NCBI RefSeq assembly: GCF_017591425.1
Contig: NW_024465777.1
Coordinates: 1,798,001-1,862,000 of the forward strand
Source: Ochotona curzoniae
Lineage: Eukaryota > Chordata > Mammalia > Lagomorpha > Ochotonidae
Reading direction: 5' to 3'
DNA: 64,000 nt
The notes under the pieces were generated by a model, which worked only from the letters and a program-made list of their open reading frames with translations, was not told where the DNA came from and ran no database searches. Positions 31,854-41,560 of this stretch are shown here, one piece after another. Each line of letters opens with the position of its first letter. Position 1 is the first letter of the stretch. Both the position numbers and the translations under genes were made by a program.

Positions 31854-32183
31854 TTAATTTTTTAAAGATTTATTTCTTTTTATTGGAAAGGCAGATATAC
31901 AGAGGAGGAAAGACAGAAAGGAAGATCTTCCATCCAATGATTCACTCCCCAAGTGACCGCAATGGTAAGAGCTGCAAAGATCCAAAGCCAGGAGCCAGGA
32001 ACCTCCTCCAGGTCTCCCATGTGGGCACAGGGTCCTAAGGCTTTGGGCCGTCCTCGACTGTTTTCCCAGGCCACAAGCAGGGAGCTGGATGGGAAGTGGA
32101 GCTGCCAGGATTAGACTGTTGCCCACATGGGATCCCAGTGCATTCAGGGAGAGGACTTTAGCCACTAGGCCATGCCACCAGAC
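31854..32183 (-). mobile_element. C-SINE, full length, with target duplication
   Basis: Inverted tail TTTTTTAAAGATTTATTTC, head ending CATGCCACCAGAC. Target duplication ACTCCTAACAATAACC / ACTCCTCACAATAACC, one mismatch, at about 31,838-31,853 and 32,184-32,199. Confidence 0.9.
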
Positions 32184-32204
32184 ACTCCTCACAATAACCA
32201 TATG

Positions 32205-32880
32205 ATGGGCATGGCACGGTAGCCTAGAGGCTAAAGTACTCGCCTTGCTCACGCCAAAATCCCATATGGGCACTGGTTCTAATCTCAGTGGCCCCACTTC
32301 CCATCCAGCTCCCTGCTTGTGGCCTGGGAAAGCAGCAGAGGATGGTCCAAAAAGCCTTAGGACCCTGCGCCCACGTGGGAGACCTGGACGAGGCTCCTAG
32401 CTGCTGGCTTAAGAATGGTGCAGCTCTCAGGTCCGGCACAGTGGCGCAAGTGGTTAAGGTCCTCGCCTTGCACGCCCGGGATCCCATATGGGCGCCGGTT
32501 CTATCCCGGCGGCCCCGCTTCCCTTCCAGCTCCCTGCCTGTGGCCCGGGAAAGCAGTCGAGGACGGCCCAAAGCTTTGGGACCCTGCACCCGCGTGGGAG
32601 ACCCAGAAGAGTCTCCTGGCTTCGGATAGGCATAGCCTCAGCCGTTGTGTTCACTTGGGGAGTGGGTCATCGGATGGAAGATCTTTCTCTCTGTCTCTCC
32701 TCTCTGTATATCCGCCTTTCCAATAAAAAAATAATAAAATCTTAAAAAAAAAAAAAAAGAATGGTGCAGCTCTGGCTGTTGAACTCACTTGGGGAGTGAA
32801 TCATCAGATGGAAGATCCTCTCCCTGTCTCTCCTCCTCTCTGTATATCTGATTTTACAATGAAATTAAATATGTCTTAAA
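32205..32880 (+). mobile_element. C-SINE split by a younger copy
   Basis: 5' two thirds at 32,205-32,427 (GGGCATGGCACGGTAGCCTAGAGG head) and 3' third at 32,774-32,880, ending TTTTACAATGAAATTAAATATG. The insert is at 32,428-32,756, and a second young copy lands at its tail. Confidence 0.9.
32428..32756 (+). mobile_element. Young C-SINE nested in a C-SINE
   Basis: Head GGTCCGGCACAGTGGCGC, youngest-type end TATCCGCCTTTCCAATAAA with A-rich tail. Target duplication AAGAATGGTGCAGCTCT, 17 bp exact, at 32,411-32,427 and 32,757-32,773. Confidence 0.96.
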
Positions 32881-32893
32881 AAATAAACACCTT

Positions 32894-33222
32894 GGGCCCG
32901 GCGCGGTGGCGCAAGTGGCTAAGTCCTCGCCTAGCACGCCCGGGATCCCATATGGGCGCCGGTTCTAATCCCGGCAGCCCCGCTTCCCTTCCAGCTCCCT
33001 GCCTGTGGCCTGGGAAAGCAGTCGAGGACGGCCCAAAGCTTTGGGACCCTGCACCCGCGTGGGAGACCCGGAAGAGGCTCCTGGCTTCGGATCGGCATAG
33101 TATCGGCCCGTTGCGCTCACTTGGGGAGTGAATCATCGGATGGAAGATCTTCCTCTCTGTCTCTCCTCTCTGTATATCCGCCTTTCCAATGAAAAAATAA
33201 TAAAAATAAATCTTTAAAAAAA
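32894..33222 (+). mobile_element. Young C-SINE, full length
   Basis: Head GGGCCCGGCGCGGTGGCGC, end TATCCGCCTTTCCAATGAAA. Target duplication AAATAAACACCTT, 13 bp exact, at 32,881-32,893 and 33,223-33,235. Best-preserved body in the window alongside the one at 10,611. Confidence 0.96.
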
Positions 33223-33267
33223 AAATAAACACCTTATCAAGCAGGTACCATTAACCCGTTTTTTGAT

Positions 33268-33513
33268 GGTTCTAATCCCGGCAGCTCCACTTCCCATCCA
33301 GCTCCCTGCTTGTGGCCTGGGAAAGCAGTCAAGGACAGCCCAAAGCCTTGAGACCCTGTACCCACATGGGAGACCTGGAGGAAGTTCCCAGCTCCTGGCT
33401 TCGGATCGGCTCAGCTCTCGCCATTGCGGTTATTTGGGGAGTGAATTATCAGATGGAAGATTTTCTTCTCTGTATATCTGACTTTGCAATAAAAACAAAT
33501 AGATGTTAAAAAA
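33268..33513 (+). mobile_element. C-SINE without its tRNA-like head
   Basis: Starts exactly at the box B region (GGTTCTAATCCCGGCAGC), so box A is absent and Pol III transcription of this copy is not expected. End TTTGCAATAAAAACAAATAG. Confidence 0.88.
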
Positions 33514-33566
33514 ATCTCTCTTCCTCTCTGTATATCTGACTTTCTAATAAAAATAAATCCTTTTTT
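33514..33566 (+). mobile_element. C-SINE tail fragment
   Basis: CTCTTCCTCTCTGTATATC and TTTCTAATAAAAATAAATCC only, a second 3' end directly behind the first. Confidence 0.75.
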
Positions 33567-33599
33567 TAAAAGTTTTTTAAAAAATATTTTATATGATTT

Positions 33600-33912
33600 T
33601 TTTTTAAAAGATTTGTTTATTTTTATTTCAAAGTGAGACATACAGAGAGGAAGAGACAGGAAGATCTCCCATCCATTGGTTTACTCCCCAAGCAGCCACA
33701 ATGGCGAGAGCTGTGCCAATCCGAAACCAGAAGCCAGGGGCCTCTTTCCGGGTCTCCCATGTGGGTGCAGGGTCCCAAAGCTTTGGGCTGTCCTTGACTG
33801 CTTTCCCAGGCCACAAGCAGGGAGCTGGATGGGAAGTGGAATGGCAAGAATTAGAACCGGCGCCCCTATGGGATCCTGGCATGTGCAAGGCGAGGACTTC
33901 AGCCACTAGGCC
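33600..33912 (-). mobile_element. C-SINE, full length
   Basis: Inverted tail TTTTAAAAGATTTGTTTATTTTTATTTC and head ending CAGCCACTAGGCCC. AATCCTTTTT occurs just before the tail region (about 33,556) and after the head (33,918), a likely target duplication. Confidence 0.88.
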
Positions 33913-33949
33913 CAGCTCAATCCTTTTTGTGAAAAAGTCAAAATAAGAG

Positions 33950-34035
33950 CTAGAGAAACATAGCTCTTATCCTACCTTCACACAAATGCTGTAAGTATAG
34001 CTAGAATTCAAATCCAGGTCATCCAGGTCAATAAA
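33950..34035 (-). mobile_element. Possible MIR fragment
   Basis: CACACAAATGCTGTAAGTATAGCTAGAATTCAAATCCAGGTCATCC looks like the inverted MIR core. Confidence 0.45.
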
Positions 34036-34045
34036 TTTCATCTGA

Positions 34046-34142
34046 AACAAACTTGTAATGTATAATGAAAATTATATTAAGAGTATTAACAAACTGAATT
34101 AACAAACTTGTAATGTATAATGAAAATTATATTAAGAGTATT
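34046..34142 (+). repeat. 55-bp-period tandem duplication
   Basis: A 42-bp block beginning AACAAACTTGTAATG is repeated without mismatch at 34,046-34,087 and 34,101-34,142. The 13-bp spacer itself begins AACAAACTGAA. Confidence 0.95.
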
Positions 34143-34144
34143 TC

Positions 34145-34262
34145 AGGGGCCAGCACCATGATATAGAAAGTTAATCCTCTGCCTGTGGCACCAGCATCCC
34201 CCTTGGGCATAGGTTCAAGTTCCAACTGTTCTACTTTCAAATGAAGATAAAGATTTTTTAAC
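34145..34262 (+). mobile_element. C-SINE with internal deletion
   Basis: GGGGCCAGCACCATGATATAG head and AGGTTCAAGTTCC box B region join a short tail at TACTTTCAAATG. Confidence 0.65.
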
Positions 34263-34297
34263 AGTATCAGAGCATATTACTTAAGAGGGCAAACACA

Positions 34298-34618
34298 GGG
34301 CCTGGCACAGTAGCCTAGTGGCTAAAGCCCTTGCCTTGCATGCACCAGGATTCCAGTGCATGTTTGTATCCTGGCTGCTCTGCTTCCCATCCAGCTCTCT
34401 GCTGGTAGCCTGGGAAAGCATGAGGATGGCCTAAAGCCTTGGGACCCTGCTCCTGCGTGGAAGACCCAAAAGAAGCTCCTGGCTCCTGGCTTTGCCTTGC
34501 CTCAGCTCCAACCATTGCAGCCACTTGGAGAGCAACCAGCAGCTGGAAGAACTGTCTGTTTCTCCCTCTCTCTGAAAATCTGACTTTCCAATAAAAATAA
34601 ATAAAGCTTTTGAAAAGA
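34298..34618 (+). mobile_element. C-SINE, full length
   Basis: Head GGGCCTGGCACAGTAGCC, end TGACTTTCCAATAAAAATAAATAAAG. Confidence 0.9.
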
Positions 34619-34744
34619 AGAAGAAAAGCAGAAGCAATCACCTCCTCAACCATTTGACAAATATTTCAACCTTATTTTGTTCCTAGTACTATATACATCA
34701 TCTTATTCATTCTGCAATTACCACATAACAGAAACAAACGCAGA

Positions 34745-34810
34745 ACAAAGATCCTGCAGTCACACAGACCCAGTCACACAAAGATCCTGCAGTCACACAG
34801 ACCCAATCAC
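34745..34810 (+). repeat. 33-bp tandem duplication
   Basis: Two units starting ACAAAGATCCTGCAG at 34,745 and 34,778, one mismatch (CCCAGTC / CCCAATC). Confidence 0.95.
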
Positions 34811-35335
34811 ACAACATGCGCTGGACAAGAAATACGGGCAAATTATCTGTGTCTCCGCATCTTCGTGCATAAAACAAGATAATATCTCACTTAACAAACT
34901 AATGCATTATAAACTGATTTCCAAATACTGGCGAGCACACAGTCGTGCTAAGCCAACAGCCTGAACTACCTCTGTTATTATTTCACTCTTCTTTGCCATT
35001 TCCATGGAAAGAAACATCTAAAATTTTTTGTCTCGATGGTATCCTGTAACCTTGAAATGAGCATGTTGGTGACTTTCATGTGTCAGCATCTTTGCACTCT
35101 GGCTGAACAGTATTTCCCAGTAAATCTATAATCGATGTAATATTTCTACTGCTGTGAGCATCTATACTACCATGGTAAACTTAGAGCTACAATGTAGTTC
35201 TTGCATATAATGATAATATCACACACTCCTACCTCCCAATCCAAAACTGCCACATTACTGATTGGTAAATTAAGAGTCACTATTTGTTTTTTTTTTTTTT
35301 TAACCAAAACATCACAAATTAAAGTAGCAGAATCT
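34811..35335. other. Mostly unassigned tract
   Basis: 34,825-34,915 resembles a plus-strand MIR (ATTATCTGTGTCTCCGCATCTTCGTGC, TAAAACAAGATAATATCTC). The rest is AT-rich and not recognised. Confidence 0.4.
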
Positions 35336-35353
35336 TCCTAGAAATTATTTCCT

Positions 35354-35668
35354 GGGCCCAGCGCGGTGGCCTAGCAGCTAAAGTCCTCACCTTGAACACA
35401 CCGGGATCCCATATGGATGCCAGTTCTAATTTCAGCAGCCCCACTTTCCATTCAGCTTCCTGCTTGTGGCCTGGGAAAGCAGGCAAAGATGGCTCAAAAC
35501 CACGGAACCCTGCACCCACATGGGAGACCTGGAAGAAGCTCAGCACAGCACCCGCCGTTGCAGTCACTTGGGGAGTGAATCATTGGACAGAAGATCTTCC
35601 TTTCTGTCTTTCCTCCTCTCTGTATATCTGACTTTGCAATAGAAAGTAAATAAAATCTTAGAAATAAA
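35354..35668 (+). mobile_element. C-SINE with target duplication
   Basis: Head GGGCCCAGCGCGGTGGCC, small internal loss before CAGCACAGCACCCGCC, end CTTTGCAATAGAAAG. Target duplication AGAAATTATTTCCT / AGAAATTACTTCCT at 35,340-35,353 and 35,669-35,682. Confidence 0.93.
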
Positions 35669-35682
35669 AGAAATTACTTCCT

Positions 35683-35982
35683 GAGGCCAGCAGGCTAAGC
35701 CAACACCTGCAACGCCACATTCCACAGAGTACAGGTTCAAATCTTGGCTGTTCCACTCCTATCTAGCTCCCTGAAAAACAAGAGTTCAAGTTTTTGGTAC
35801 ACAGCATCCATGCAGGAGACCCAGATGGAGTACCAGGTTTCCTGTTTCGCTATGCTATGCCCTGCCCTGGCCATTATGATCATTTGGGGAGTGAACCAGC
35901 AGATGGAAGATCAACCAACAGGCAGGCAGACAGACAGACACCACTCTGCTTATTAAACAATTTTTTAAATTATCTACTTTCT
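35683..35982 (+). mobile_element. Old C-SINE
   Basis: GAGGCCAGCAGGCTAAGCCAACACC head with a short loss, end CTCTGCTTATTAAACAATTTTTTAAAT. A CAGA microrepeat lies at 35,922-35,940. The younger copy to the left is inserted immediately in front of it. Confidence 0.7.
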
Positions 35983-36237
35983 CACTAGACAAACCTCAAA
36001 AGATAGAATGACTTAAGTTCATAAAAATAAACATTGACAAAGCCTCCGGTCTGAATAATTCCATTTCTTCTTAGGAAAGCTATGAAACATCAGAGGACAG
36101 AAAATAACTCCAATCTATAAGGATTTAAGATTTTCTAGGAAGTGAGTTTTCAAAGATGATTTAGTGTAATGTAACAAAAAGTAGCATTACTCTTTACTGC
36201 TGCTTCTTCAAAAAATTAATCTCAAAAACGTGTTCTG

Positions 36238-36500
36238 CTGGGATGGGTGCAAGGGTGAAGACACCACTTGGGATGTTCGCACATCATAGCCAAGTGTGGG
36301 TTCAAATCCCAGGTCCACAACTGATTCCAGTTTCTCACCAATGTGCACCCTGGAAGGCCACAAGTAAGTCAAGTCCTTCGGTCTCTGTCATCCACACCAG
36401 AGACATGAACCACATCTCCAGCTCCTAGCTTTGGTCTGAGTTCACTCGTTATGGGCAGCTGAGGAGTAAACCAGTGGATGGAAGAGAATTTGCTCTACTA
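36238..36500 (+). mobile_element. Old C-SINE
   Basis: GGTGCAAGGGTGAAGACACCACTTGGGATG head and GTGTGGGTTCAAATCCCAGGTCC box B region. End near GGAGTAAACCAGTGGATGG. Confidence 0.62.
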
Positions 36501-37246
36501 GATTTGTACCAACCTAACCCTTATTTTCTCATGTTACTCCTCCCTATTATCTCTGCAACTTTGTGGAATTGCCTTAGCAAATTCAAACCCATAGTAACAA
36601 ACTCCAAGAAGCTACCACATTTTAGTGCAACATTTTAGCAAACCATTCCTAAAACTTCTCGGTAAGCCCACTAACTGATAGTCATTAAGCTTAACCAAAA
36701 CTTGTGGAACATTTCAAACATAACAATTCTGTCAAAGGATTTGATTATATTCAACTACTCAGTCTGCTCTGAAGAAAACATGGTGTGTGTTTAAACAGTC
36801 AAGACCAGAAGTGGGCAATCATTTTCCACACAAGCCACAACTGAACTGAGGAGAAATGAAGGGGGAGAAAAAAAGGAAAAACAATCAAGTCATCAATTAT
36901 TTACTTAGCAGTACAGAAGGTCCAGAGCGCTATGGATGCACAGTGCCAACCTGCTCCACCCCTCCTCTGCTAGCACAAGTCACAAGATGAACACCAGGTC
37001 CAACAAACAGCCAAATGGCCCTACCAGCTAGATGGGGCCAAACATGTACCTTTTTAACTCTTGCCACCACCACCCCTGCCCCACCCCAAAAAAGTGTGGA
37101 AAATGCCTGAATTCGTACATGGACTTTGGGCTTCCTTGTAATGCATTTACAGAGTAGCGTTAGCCAACAGGAAAGATGTTTTAAAATGAGTACATGAGAG
37201 AATTTAAAAAAAAAAAAAAAAGGCTACAAACTAAATACCCTTTTTT
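36501..37246. other. Unassigned tract
   Basis: AT-rich with an A17 run at 37,205-37,221. No repeat or exon recognised. Confidence 0.3.
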
Positions 37247-37412
37247 AAATACTTGGGACCCTGCACCTACATGGGAGACCCGAAAAAAGCTCCTGGCTCC
37301 TGGCTTTAGATCAGCTCAGCTCTGGTCATTGTGGCCACTTGGGGAGTGAACCAGCAGATGGAAGATCTTTCTGTGTGTCTCTTCTCTGTAAATCTGACTT
37401 TCTAATAGGGGA
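37247..37412 (+). mobile_element. C-SINE 3' half
   Basis: Starts within the body at AAATACTTGGGACCCTGCACC and ends at TGACTTTCTAATAGG. Confidence 0.82.
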
Positions 37413-38525
37413 AAAAAAAAATCTTTTGGGATTAAGCAAGTGGGGGAGAGGAGATGGCAATAACAGAGAGACTGAAGGGCAGAGGCTTTGTTACAGAAGG
37501 CAAGAGTCTTCGGTGCCTTTGTAGGCTGAAGGAAAGCACTGGAAAAACTGAAGCTGCAGAGACAAGAGAGGAAAAATGGCAACTGGTAAGTGAACTAGAC
37601 TCGGTGAGTGACAAATGGGGACCTGATCTCCTGCATCCTCCATCATCTGAAAAAGCAACACAATCAAACAGCAGATGTAAAGACTTTGAAAATTTAGAAG
37701 GTACACAAATATAGCAAAGTGGTGGTCTACAGAGACACTGATGGAAATATGCTAACTGCCCCCTTTCTTCTCCAGGGAACTGCAGAATATTCCACTATGT
37801 AAAAATAGTTTAATAGTATTCATTACAAAGTCTTGCGTTCAGTTACGGCCTAGAAGATGGAGGAAACAGAAAAAAAAATATTAAGAACCTAGGACTTTAT
37901 TCACATTGGTACACAGGATCTATCAGACTTGGAAGAAACAGCTGGTAAAGGGACCTCTAGAATGAGGCGGTAAAGGGTGGGGCTGAGTTTATAATACTGA
38001 AGTGAGAGCAAGACACAAGTCTGAAGTAATTATTAATGGCAATGAAGAAGGATTAGCTACAGAATTTCACAGCTGCAAAGGATGGAGGGAATGCAGAGAG
38101 GCACACACACACGAAGGTGCTGGGTACTAAGTCTTCAGAACACTCCAAACCAGCCCTACATTTTCAGTGGCATGATCTTCAAACCCAGTTTCCCAGAAGT
38201 TGGACCCTAAAATGTCCTTTAGATTCATCTGCCTAGGGTAGCAATTTGTTAAACTGCGTCAACAGTTTGTTTTTTGAATTGCACATTTGCTATTAATAAG
38301 GATTTGGTGAGAGTTCTACAAAAGGACAGAAGGGACATTATCCAAAAGATAAATGAATGCCATATGCCTAAAACTAGGCAGATCCTACTCGGTCTTTAAG
38401 TCTCCCTTGCACACAAAAACAGAATGGAAAAATAGAATACCAGCTAATACTTGGGTAGCACTTCCTTGATGTAAAGCACTGCCTGAACCTGACTGTCTCT
38501 ATTTCTACTCCTGTGACAGTTAATC
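37413..38525. other. Unassigned tract with one exon-like segment
   Basis: A plus-strand segment at about 37,524-37,584 lies between TTCGGTGCCTTTGTAG and a strong donor CAACTG/GTAAGTG. No protein family is recognisable in it and the frame is short. The rest holds an AC microrepeat near 38,103 and no named repeat. Confidence 0.3.
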
Positions 38526-38529
38526 AAGG

Positions 38530-38760
38530 ATAGAGTAGAAAGAACACAGGCTCTGTGGTCAGTGTCTAGAATCCTAATCCAACCAGTCTCTCTATTTTCA
38601 TATACCTCCACAAATTTCACCTTCCTCATTTGTAAAGCAGAAATAGTTTCAAAACAAAACTGCCAAAAAGCTAATGGTAGCACATATGTCATAGGACAGT
38701 TGTAAAGATTCAAGTACTAACTCGTGTCAGGTACCTATTAAACAGCAGATGCTAAACAAC
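38530..38760 (+). mobile_element. MIR, long copy
   Basis: AGAGTAGAAAGAACACAGGCTCTGTGGTCAG, TTCACCTTCCTCATTTGTAAAGCAG, CATAGGACAGTTGTAAAGATTCAAG and GTCAGGTACCTATTAAACAG in order. Confidence 0.72.
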
Positions 38761-39215
38761 AAATACGCTGTAACAGAAATCACCACGCTGAGTCACAATT
38801 TATAACTATATTGCTGCTGATACACATGTGACAAATTAAAAGAACTTAAAAATAACAAATGCAATCCAGAAGTCCCTCCCCACCTGACAGTTGCTCTAAG
38901 AATGAGGTATCTATCAGGGTATATAATTCTGTATCTAGGAACTTAGAGCAATGCCTCAGTGGCTTGAAATGTACTGTTTTCATCTTGTTGTTTTTCAAAA
39001 TGAATACTTCTAAAACAAACCAAGCCTTTTATTTCGCAGCTCAATCTCAGGACAGTTTTAGAGAATATTAACACCTCTGAAATAAAAAGAACTATAAAAG
39101 TCCATAGATGCAACATAGTTAACCAAAACTTTGAGGGCAAAAACAGGTTATGTTGTGTCTCCTTTCCTGACTTCAGTTAACACACCATAAATATCAACTT
39201 TACCAATCTCATGAA
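38761..39215. other. Unassigned AT-rich tract
   Basis: No repeat or gene recognised. Confidence 0.3.
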
Positions 39216-39219
39216 GTTA

Positions 39220-39640
39220 CCTTTACTTTTCCTTCTTTCTCTCCCTTTTTCAAGACTTTTCTAATAGCTACCTCCCTTTCCCCATATGGCCCAACTTCAA
39301 TGTCCCCAAAGAAAAAATCCTTAAATGGCCTCCTTTTAAAGAGTTCATATAACACCCCCTGATTCATCAGTCTATAAAAGTCACTGCTCAACTTGCAAGT
39401 CTTCAATGGTTCTAAATGTATGAAAAAGCAAATGCAAATTCCTTGATATGGCTACTCACACCCTGACTAGACATCCTCTCATTAATTTTATCTCCTCCTA
39501 ATCTATAATCTAAATTGTATTATCAGATCAAGTATCAGGTCCAATAAGCAATAATAGCTTATTCCAATCTCAGTATCTTGGCTCTTGCTTTGACCTGACC
39601 TAGAAAGTCATTCTGCTTGTATTCAATTCTACCCACCCAT
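39220..39640 (+). mobile_element. L2 LINE 3' part
   Basis: CAACTTGCAAGTCTTCAATGGTTC, AAATGCAAATTCCTTGATATGGC and the following CTGACTAGACATCCTCTC section fit the L2 order. The open frame on the opposite strand at 39,209-39,406 is its shadow. Confidence 0.6.
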
Positions 39641-39664
39641 TATTGTAAAACTCTAGACTGGGAC

Positions 39665-39962
39665 AGGGGAAGGGGGTCGTGCACCATACATTGGTTGCAC
39701 TAGCTAATCCTCCACCTCCAAACATGCAATATGGGCACCAGTTCCTGTCCAGGCTACTCCACTTCCCATCCAGCTCCCTGCCTGAGGCCTGGGAAAGCAG
39801 AGGAGGACAGTCCACAGGCTTGGCACCCTGTATCCATGGGGGAGACCCAGTAGAAGCTTCTGGTTCAGTTCTGGCCATTGTGGCCATTTGGGGAGTGAAT
39901 TAGTGGATGGAAGATTTGTCTCCCTCACTCTGGCTCTCCAATGAAAAAAAGTAAATAAGAAA
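39665..39962 (+). mobile_element. C-SINE
   Basis: CACCATACATTGGTTGCACTAGCTAATCC head, GGCACCAGTTCCTGTCC box B region, end CTCTCCAATGAAAAAAAG. Confidence 0.8.
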
Positions 39963-40105
39963 GAAAGCAAGCTGTCTCCAGGAAGCTGACAGACTCATCT
40001 CAGTACACTACAATCTGTCACTTTGCTGTAATTTAGTACCACAAGAGACCTCCGCAAGCAGTCCCTCTTGTCATTGGCATTTTTACCAAAGAAAAGCCTG
40101 GGGCA

Positions 40106-40440
40106 AGGCCCGGCACAATAGCATAGCAGCTTAAGTCCTCGCCTTGCACATGCCAGCGGGATCCCTTATGGGCTCCGGCTCTAATTCCAGCAGCCCCTCT
40201 TCACATCCAGCTTCCTGCTTGTGGCCTGGGAAAGCAGCAGAAGATGGTCCATAAGCCTTGGGACCCTGCACATATGTGGGAGACCCAGAAGAGGCTCCTG
40301 GCTCCTGGCTTTAGATTGGCGCAGCTCCAGCCATTGCGGCCACTTGGGGAGTGAATCAACAGACAGCAGATCTTCTCTGTCTTTCCTCTTTATATCTGAC
40401 TTTCCAACAAAAATAAACTAAATCTTAAAAAAAAAAAAAA
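40106..40440 (+). mobile_element. C-SINE, full length, with target duplication
   Basis: Head AGGCCCGGCACAATAGC, end TTTCCAACAAAAATAAAC with A-rich tail. Target duplication AAAGCCTGGGGCA / AAAGGCTGGGGCA at 40,093-40,105 and 40,441-40,453. Confidence 0.92.
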
Positions 40441-40445
40441 AAAGG

Positions 40446-40706
40446 CTGGGGCAGATGTTACAGCACAGAGGGGTAGAGAGCCACTTTGGACAGCCACATC
40501 TCATATTGAAGAACCAGTTTCAGCTCCCAACTGCACACTTTGCAATCCAGCCTCCTGCAAAGGCTTAAATCCTGCCGTGCACCTAGAAGATCCGGATATA
40601 ATTCTGGGATACTGGCTCTGGCTTCTGACCAGCACAGCTTCAGCAATCATGGGCATCTGGAAAGAGAATCAGTAGACTTCTGTCACTCCATCCTTCAAAT
40701 AAATAA
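40446..40706 (+). mobile_element. Old C-SINE
   Basis: GGGGCAGATGTTACAGCACAG head, end TCCATCCTTCAAATAAATAAGG. The younger copy is inserted at its head. Confidence 0.7.
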
Positions 40707-40906
40707 GGAAGATCCTCCATCCGATGATTCACTTCCCAAGTGACTGCAACGGCCAGTGCTGTATCGATCCGAAGCCAGGAGCCAGGAGTTCCTCCAGATC
40801 TCCCACACGGGTACAGGGGACTGCCAGGATTAGAACCGGCGTGCATATGATTCCCCAACGAGTTCAAGGCGAGGACTTTAGCCACTAGGCCACTGCACTG
40901 TGCCCT
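40707..40906 (-). mobile_element. C-SINE, tail lost and centre deleted
   Basis: Starts at AAGATCCTCCATCCGATGATTC, lacks the section between GTACAGGGG and ACTGCCAGG, head ending CACTGCACTGTGCCC. It joins the plus copy to the left tail to tail. Confidence 0.8.
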
Positions 40907-40952
40907 ATAAAATAAGTAAGTTTTTAAAAAGCAAATTTTAATTAAAAAAAAA

Positions 40953-41220
40953 AAACACCTGAGTTACCAGAATCCCAAATGGGCTCTTCCAGTCCATCTC
41001 CTGCTCATGACCCTGGAAAAGCAGCAGCAGACAATGGTCCACGTTCTTGTCCCCTGCCACCCCAAGTGGGAGACCAGAAAGAGAAAGAAACTTCTGGTTT
41101 GGGACTAGCCCAGCCCTGGCCATTGGGGTCAACTGGGGAGTGAAGCAAAAGGTGGAAGAGCTTGCTCTTTATCTCCCACCCCCAACTCTTTCAAATAAAT
41201 AAATAAATCTTTTCTTAAAA
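40953..41220 (+). mobile_element. C-SINE, head missing
   Basis: ACCAGAATCCCAAATGGGC to CAACTCTTTCAAATAAATAAATAAATC. Confidence 0.7.
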
Positions 41221-41269
41221 GCCCTCTAATCCATTGGGACGAAATCCCCGCAGGTGAGCACAAAAAGCA

Positions 41270-41560
41270 AGGTAAGGAGCAGCCCAGACAATGCCAAGTT
41301 ACAGCACCCACCAGCATACATGTGGGTCAGGTCTGGGGACAGACCAGTCTGGGCCAGCACATAACACCCACTAGCAGATTTGAGAAACCAAGGCAGGGGG
41401 CAGAAGGAGCCAGATCAGGTCACAACACCAGTCAGCTCACATTAGGACTGGGACAGCAATCAAGGTGGGTTGGGATAGGCTGCACCACCACCCAGAGCTG
41501 GAGCAGGGGACAGACTAGACTAGGCCAGGCTGCGCAATAAGACTGGGCGAGCATGGTCCC
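41270..41560 (+). repeat. Degenerate GC-rich tandem repeat, about 60-bp period
   Basis: CAGCACCCACCAGCA, CAGCACATAACACCCACTAGCAG, TCACAACACCAGTCAGCTC and CTGCACCACCACCCAGAG recur at intervals of about 50-65 bp, each followed by a G/A-rich section with GGGGACAGAC or GGGGGCAGAAG. The units are strongly diverged. It lies directly in front of the better preserved array. Confidence 0.6.

Noticed and set aside
39209..39406. 65-residue minus-strand frame with protein-like composition
   Set aside because: It is the reverse strand of an L2 fragment.
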